Below, one piece after another: positions 7,242 to 9,234 of a stretch of 9,234 bases of DNA (position 1 is its first letter; each line of letters starts with the position of its first letter). Source of the DNA: Clostridia bacterium (GTDB lineage: Bacteria > Bacillota > Clostridia > Oscillospirales > CAG-272); contig JAFWWR010000321.1 of assembly GCA_017518025.1 (NCBI GenBank), positions 1 to 9,234 on the forward strand. Reading direction: 5' to 3'. A model generated the notes under the pieces. It did no database searches. It was given only the letters and a program-made list of their open reading frames with translations, and was not told where the DNA came from. The translations under genes and the position numbers were made by a program.

Positions 7242-7265
7242 GTACGATCCCCCGTCGCCTCCGTG

Positions 7266-7294
7266 TTGAAAAGGGGCGGGAATTGATGTATAAT
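7266..7294 (+). promoter_or_regulatory. sigma-A promoter for the CPBP protease - tadA operon
   Basis: TTGAAA at 7266-7271 and TATAAT at 7289-7294 with a 17-base spacer: 5 of 6 plus 6 of 6 consensus matches at ideal distance. Transcription would start near 7301 and give a leader of about 130 bases before the GTG start at 7433. That leader includes a GGAAAA/TTTTCC hairpin (7320-7336) and the region used by the opposing minus-strand promoter, so the two transcripts overlap at their 5' ends by about 35 bases. Confidence 0.78.
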
Positions 7295-7343
7295 ATACCC
7301 GGAGAGGGGAAATCTCACGGGAAAACATCATTTTCCACGTTAT

Positions 7344-7372
7344 ATTATAATACAAAACCTGTCCAATGAAAA
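7344..7372 (-). promoter_or_regulatory. candidate sigma-A promoter for the minus-strand zapA-mnmG operon
   Basis: On the minus strand a perfect -10 TATAAT occupies 7349-7344. A partial -35 TTTTCA (4 of 6 matches) occupies 7372-7367, with a 17-base spacer. The predicted start near 7337 gives a leader of about 140 bases before zapA. A closer GTCCAA/TTGGAC element (7361-7366) is at the wrong distance (11 bases). It is the best-placed promoter upstream of this operon. Confidence 0.6.
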
Positions 7373-7414
7373 TAGTTTTCTGAAAAAATGGTCATTTTGA
7401 CGGCGGAAAGCGCC

Positions 7415-7424
7415 GGAGAAGGGG
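7415..7424 (+). promoter_or_regulatory. Shine-Dalgarno site deciding the CPBP protease start
   Basis: GGAGAAGGGG ends eight bases before the GTG at 7433-7435. The in-frame ATG at 7388 has no purine-rich site upstream and would add 15 residues without hydrophobic or family character. An in-frame GTG at 7424 is too close to the site. Confidence 0.6.
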
Positions 7425-7432
7425 TGAAAAGT

Positions 7433-8230
7433 GTGAAAGGACGGTGGATCGGTCCTTATTTCTGCGGCCTCGCGGCCGTGGGCGCGTCCTTTGCCGCCCT
7501 GTGGGCGGCGGGCCGTCTTCTTTCGCGCGTCGCTTTCCCCCTGCCGCGCAGTATAGCGGACGCCGCGCCATATCTGCCGGCGGTCGCCGCGGGTGGCGCG
7601 GTGCTGGCGGTCATCTCGCTCGTGACGAGAGGAAGGACATATCCCCGGACGGAGCGCCCATCCCGCCGCGTTTATATGCCGTTCGCGGTATTTCTCTCCC
7701 TGTTCCTGTTTCTGTCCGCGGCGGGACTCGTCTCGTCGCTTCTGTCCGGGGACCCGGACGGGACGGAGATATATAAATCCATGAGCAACGGCGACTTTGC
7801 CGTGACCGCCATACTCGGGACGGTAGTCTACCCATTGGCGGAGGAGGCGCTGTTCAGGTACGGTTATCAGGGGATCCTGACAGGCGATGGGGTCCCGGCC
7901 GCGGCGACCGCCGCCGCGGTGCTGCTCCAGAGCGCGCTGTTCGCCTCCGTCCACCCGGCGGGAAGCCGCGTTTTCGCTTTCGCGGCAGGCGCGGCGCTGG
8001 GCGTCTGCGCGCTGGCGTCCCGGAAGATGGGAGACGTCCGTTTCCCGTGGGTCTGCGCGGCGGCTCACGGCGCGTACAACCTTTCCGGTTACGCCGCCCT
8101 CGCCTTCCTGAGGTGGAGAGGCGTGCCTCCGCTGTGTCTGACGGCGTACTTCACCGGCGTGGCGGCGGTGGCGCTGGGGATCGTCGTTCTGGTCCGCGCC
8201 CGTCGGGGCAAAAAACTGTTTTTCGGTTAA
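7433..8230 (+). CDS. CPBP family intramembrane metalloprotease (CAAX/Abi type)
   Basis: Polytopic membrane protease of the CAAX-processing/bacteriocin-processing family; bacterial members have roles in bacteriocin self-immunity or envelope protein processing, but most have no known substrate. In the 265-residue form (GTG start) all motifs are present: EEALFR at 137-142 (EExxxR), FASVH at 170-174 (FxxxH) and HGAYN at 212-216 (HxxxN). These supply the paired Glu, the two His and the Asn of the putative metal site. Hydrophobic segments lie near 8-28, 46-64, 82-104, 122-135, 154-172, 180-196, 206-225 and 235-254. A charged loop at about 66-80 and a basic C-terminus (RARRGKK) suggest cytoplasmic faces. 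It is the first gene of the divergent operon and its stop is 17 bases before tadA. No bacteriocin gene is nearby, so a housekeeping or unknown role is more likely than immunity. Confidence 0.88.
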   Translation: MKGRWIGPYFCGLAAVGASFAALWAAGRLLSRVAFPLPRSIADAAPYLPAVAAGGAVLAVISLVTRGRTYPRTERPSRRVYMPFAVFLSLFLFLSAAGLVSSLLSGDPDGTEIYKSMSNGDFAVTAILGTVVYPLAEEALFRYGYQGILTGDGVPAAATAAAVLLQSALFASVHPAGSRVFAFAAGAALGVCALASRKMGDVRFPWVCAAAHGAYNLSGYAALAFLRWRGVPPLCLTAYFTGVAAVALGIVVLVRARRGKKLFFG

Positions 8231-8247
8231 GAGAAGAGAGGTTTGCG

Positions 8248-8772
8248 GTGAAAAGAGAAAAACTGATCCGGAAAATAACGGAAAAATACTCCGATCCGCC
8301 GGCGGATCCGGCGGCGAGGGACGAATTTTTCATGAGGTGCGCCCTGGAACTCGCGAGGGCCGCCGCGGACGAGGACGAGGTGCCCGTGGGCGCGGTGATC
8401 GTCCGGGACGGCGCCGTCGTAGCCGCCGATTTCAACGGGCGGGAAAAACTGAAGGACGCCACCTGGCACGCAGAGACGGCGGCGATTCGGAAGGCCTGCG
8501 AGGTCCTCGGCGGCTGGCGGCTCATCGGGTGCGAGCTGTACGTGACTCTGGAGCCCTGCGTCATGTGCGCCGGGGCGATACTGAACGCGAGGATCCTCCG
8601 GACCGTCGTCGGCGCGGACGACCCGAAGTACGGCGCATTCGGGAGCACGGCGGATCTGTCGCATCCGCCCTTCGGCCACAGGACGGAGGTCGTCCGGGGC
8701 GTGCTCGGAGAGGAATCGGCGTCGCTGATGCGCGATTTTTTCCTCAATAAGAGGAAGCCGGAAAACGGATAA
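8248..8772 (+). CDS. tadA: tRNA-specific adenosine deaminase TadA
   Basis: Zinc enzyme that deaminates A34 to inosine in the anticodon of tRNA-Arg(ACG), essential in most bacteria. The 174-residue product shows the cytidine-deaminase-like zinc motifs HAE (His74, proton-shuttling Glu76) and PCVMC (Cys104, Cys107), plus VPVGAVIV (45-52), WRLIGCELYVTLEP (90-103), ARILRTVVGADDPKYGAFGS (114-133) and a C-terminal helix ending DFFLNKRK. GTG at 8248 is chosen because AGAGAGG lies six bases upstream; this gives about 27 residues before the usual FFMRCALELA start, a short extension. An internal ATG (FMR) would match the common family start but has no good ribosome site. Trp73 precedes the HAE motif where Ala or a small residue is common. 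Probably co-transcribed with the protease gene. Confidence 0.95.
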   Translation: MKREKLIRKITEKYSDPPADPAARDEFFMRCALELARAAADEDEVPVGAVIVRDGAVVAADFNGREKLKDATWHAETAAIRKACEVLGGWRLIGCELYVTLEPCVMCAGAILNARILRTVVGADDPKYGAFGSTADLSHPPFGHRTEVVRGVLGEESASLMRDFFLNKRKPENG

Positions 8773-8774
8773 CG

Positions 8775-8802
8775 GACGCGACCCCGTCACCGGGGAGGCG
8801 TC
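8775..8802 (+). terminator. hairpin just after tadA, possible weak terminator
   Basis: GACGC (8775-8779) pairs with GCGTC (8798-8802), and CCCCG (8782-8786) pairs with CGGGG (8791-8795). A 2x2 internal loop separates them and the apical loop has four bases. It begins three bases after the tadA stop. The nearest T-run (8814-8817) is 11 bases past the stem, so it is a poor intrinsic terminator and may instead protect the mRNA 3' end. Confidence 0.4.
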
Positions 8803-8827
8803 GAGCCGGAAGTGTTTTCTAATATTC

Positions 8828-8864
8828 AAAAACCAGCCGCGGAGGATCCCGCGGCCGTGTTTTT
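8828..8864. terminator. bidirectional intrinsic terminator downstream of tadA
   Basis: GCCGCGG (8836-8842) pairs perfectly with CCGCGGC (8849-8855) around a six-base loop. On the plus strand TTTTT follows at 8860-8864, four bases past the stem. On the minus strand the A-run at 8828-8832 gives TTTTT three bases past the stem. It should end the protease-tadA transcript, and it could also stop a minus-strand transcript arriving from the structured region to the right. Confidence 0.75.
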
Positions 8865-8882
8865 ACGAGGATAAAATAACAA

Positions 8883-8974
8883 AAGCTCTCCGTTCACTTC
8901 CCGCGATGATGGGAAAAACAGAGCAATACAACTGACGCTCATGTATTCGAGCAGATCGCGGGATGGGAGAGCTT
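8883..8974. other. long two-part stem-loop A in the intergenic region
   Basis: AAGCTCTCC (8883-8891) pairs with GGAGAGCTT (8966-8974), and TCCCGCGAT (8899-8907) with ATCGCGGGA (8955-8963). That gives 18 perfect base pairs split by an asymmetric internal loop (7 bases on one side, 2 on the other). The 47-base apical region can form AATACA/TGTATT (8925-8930 with 8942-8947). Its loop carries GCTC (8937-8940), which can pair with GAGC on either side (8921-8924 or 8949-8952), a pseudoknot option. Read on the minus strand the outer stem is followed by a T-rich stretch. Family not recognised. Confidence 0.55.
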
Positions 8975-9030
8975 GATCCTCACGGGACATACCGCGCCCG
9001 GGGGTGGAGGGGGGAGCGAGATCCGCCCGC

Positions 9031-9094
9031 GAGGGGGCCGTCGGGACGAAGTCCCTGCTCGTCCGAGCGGAGGGAGCGGGCACGGGACCCCCTC
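9031..9094. other. GC-rich stem-loop B enclosing two small hairpins
   Basis: GAGGGGG (9031-9037) pairs with CCCCCTC (9088-9094), continued by CCGT (9038-9041) with ACGG (9082-9085) after a two-base GA bulge. Enclosed are GGGAC/GTCCC with a GAA loop (9043-9055) and GCTC/GAGC with a four-base loop (9057-9068). Together this is a cloverleaf-like arm. The 50 bases to its left (8980-9030) are G-rich and partly foldable but show no gene. Confidence 0.5.
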
Positions 9095-9111
9095 CGACTT
9101 CTCTTTCCGCC

Positions 9112-9146
9112 GTTGCCCTTGCTCTTCATAGAAGAGAAAGGGCGAC
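9112..9146. other. strong hairpin C with possible pseudoknot
   Basis: GTTGCCCTT (9112-9120) pairs with AAGGGCGAC (9138-9146, one T-G wobble), then a single G-A mismatch, then CTCTTC (9122-9127) with GAAGAG (9131-9136), closing on a three-base loop. Flanks add CGACTT (9095-9100) with AAGTCG (9151-9156) and CCGC (9107-9110) with GCGG (9159-9162). These two pairings interleave, so they are either alternatives or a pseudoknot. No T-run follows directly (the nearest is 9172-9177), so it is not a classical terminator. Confidence 0.55.
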
Positions 9147-9189
9147 AAATAAGTCGAAGCGGTAAACAAACTTTTTTGTGGGACGAGGG

Positions 9190-9233
9190 TTGATTTTTTC
9201 TATATGAAACAAGCTATTATCGCATTTCATAAT
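9190..9233 (+). promoter_or_regulatory. AT-rich right edge with weak promoter-like elements
   Basis: After the GC-rich block the base composition turns AT-rich. TTGATT (9190-9195) and TATTAT (9215-9220) are separated by 19 bases, a little long. A second option is ATGAAA (9204-9209) with CATAAT (9228-9233) at 18 bases. On the minus strand GATAAT (9221-9216) could be a -10 whose -35 would lie beyond the window. In Firmicutes the SRP RNA gene and dnaX often follow tadA, so a promoter here would be logical, but none of the candidates is strong. Confidence 0.25.
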
Positions 9234-9234
9234 C

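Larger units (their letters stand above)
1..7372 (-). other. apparent nine-gene operon: zapA - U32 - dut - DUF4321 - maf - mreB - mreC - mreD - mnmG
   Basis: All nine genes run on the minus strand with gaps, in order, of 33, 13, 24, 25, 22 and 35 bases, a 20-base overlap (mreC/mreD) and 34 bases. I see no hairpin plus T-run between them and no room for internal promoters except inside genes. The only obvious promoter candidate is at 7344-7372. Continuity beyond the left edge is not visible. One transcript is an inference from spacing. Confidence 0.75.

Noticed and set aside
7346..7351. Second plus-strand TATAAT
   Set aside because: No -35 element at 16-18 bases upstream; it is the near-palindromic reverse of the minus-strand -10.
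8826..9083. 85-codon minus-strand reading frame in the right intergenic region
   Set aside because: No ribosome site, low-complexity Pro/Arg/Ser composition, and it runs through the terminator hairpin; better explained as noncoding GC-rich sequence.
8939..9193. Two overlapping 76-codon frames, one on each strand (8939-9169 minus, 8963-9193 plus)
   Set aside because: Both are rich in Arg/Pro/Gly/Ser, lack a Shine-Dalgarno and domain character, and follow from the absence of stops in GC-rich hairpin DNA.
8865..9234. SRP RNA gene, expected between tadA and dnaX in many Firmicutes
   Set aside because: The conserved helix-8 sequence (GGAAGGAAGCAG-like) and the Alu-domain motif are absent on both strands; the gene may lie beyond the window.
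8865..9234. tRNA, tmRNA, RNase P RNA, 6S RNA, T-box or self-cleaving ribozyme
   Set aside because: No TTCGANTC arm, no tag ORF, no GAGGAAAGTCC element, no GGGTGG-ACCGCG box, no CTGANGA...GAAA core; the G-rich GGGGGTGGAGG at 9001 only resembles a T-box superficially.
1..9234. CRISPR arrays, insertion sequences, prophage genes or defence systems
   Set aside because: No regularly spaced repeats, transposase or phage-like proteins seen; apart from the right end this is an ordinary housekeeping region.

Overview
The window looks like a chromosomal housekeeping region from a GC-rich Gram-positive (Firmicutes) bacterium, most likely a high-GC Clostridia lineage (Oscillospiraceae/Ruminococcaceae or Christensenellales-like). 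The grounds are the gene set (a DUF4321 membrane protein beside maf and mreBCD, a long-tailed ZapA, a U32/DUF3656-type protein), strong AAGGAGG-type ribosome binding sites, several GTG starts, and G/C-rich third codon positions. This taxonomic call is inferred from gene content and composition, not from a marker gene search.

Left to centre (1-7194, minus strand) is one tightly packed gene train. In transcription order it reads zapA, U32 family protein (RlhA-like), dut, DUF4321 protein, maf, mreB, mreC, mreD, mnmG (cut by the left edge). Gaps are 13-35 bases, mreC and mreD overlap by 20 bases, and I see no terminator inside. The train combines cell division (ZapA), cell-wall elongation (MreBCD), nucleotide-pool sanitation (Dut, Maf) and RNA modification (U32, MnmG). 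A minus-strand promoter candidate lies at 7344-7372. The leader carries a possible 13-codon ORF that ends just before zapA.

Centre to right (7266-8772, plus strand) is a divergent pair: a CPBP (CAAX/Abi-type) membrane protease and tadA, the tRNA adenosine deaminase that makes inosine-34. A near-consensus sigma-A promoter (TTGAAA, 17 bases, TATAAT) drives it, so the two operons share a roughly 240-base divergent control region.

Right end (8773-9234) has no convincing gene. A hairpin follows tadA, then a strong terminator with T-runs on both sides that could work in both directions. After it comes about 270 bases of densely foldable, partly very GC-rich DNA: an 18-bp two-part stem at 8883-8974, an 11-bp stem enclosing two small hairpins at 9031-9094, and a 15-bp hairpin at 9112-9146 with a possible pseudoknot. 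I could not match it to SRP RNA, RNase P RNA, tmRNA, 6S RNA, a T-box or a tRNA. It is the most interesting unexplained part of the window: either an undescribed structured RNA or a dispersed intergenic repeat. The window ends in an AT-rich stretch with weak promoter-like sequence.
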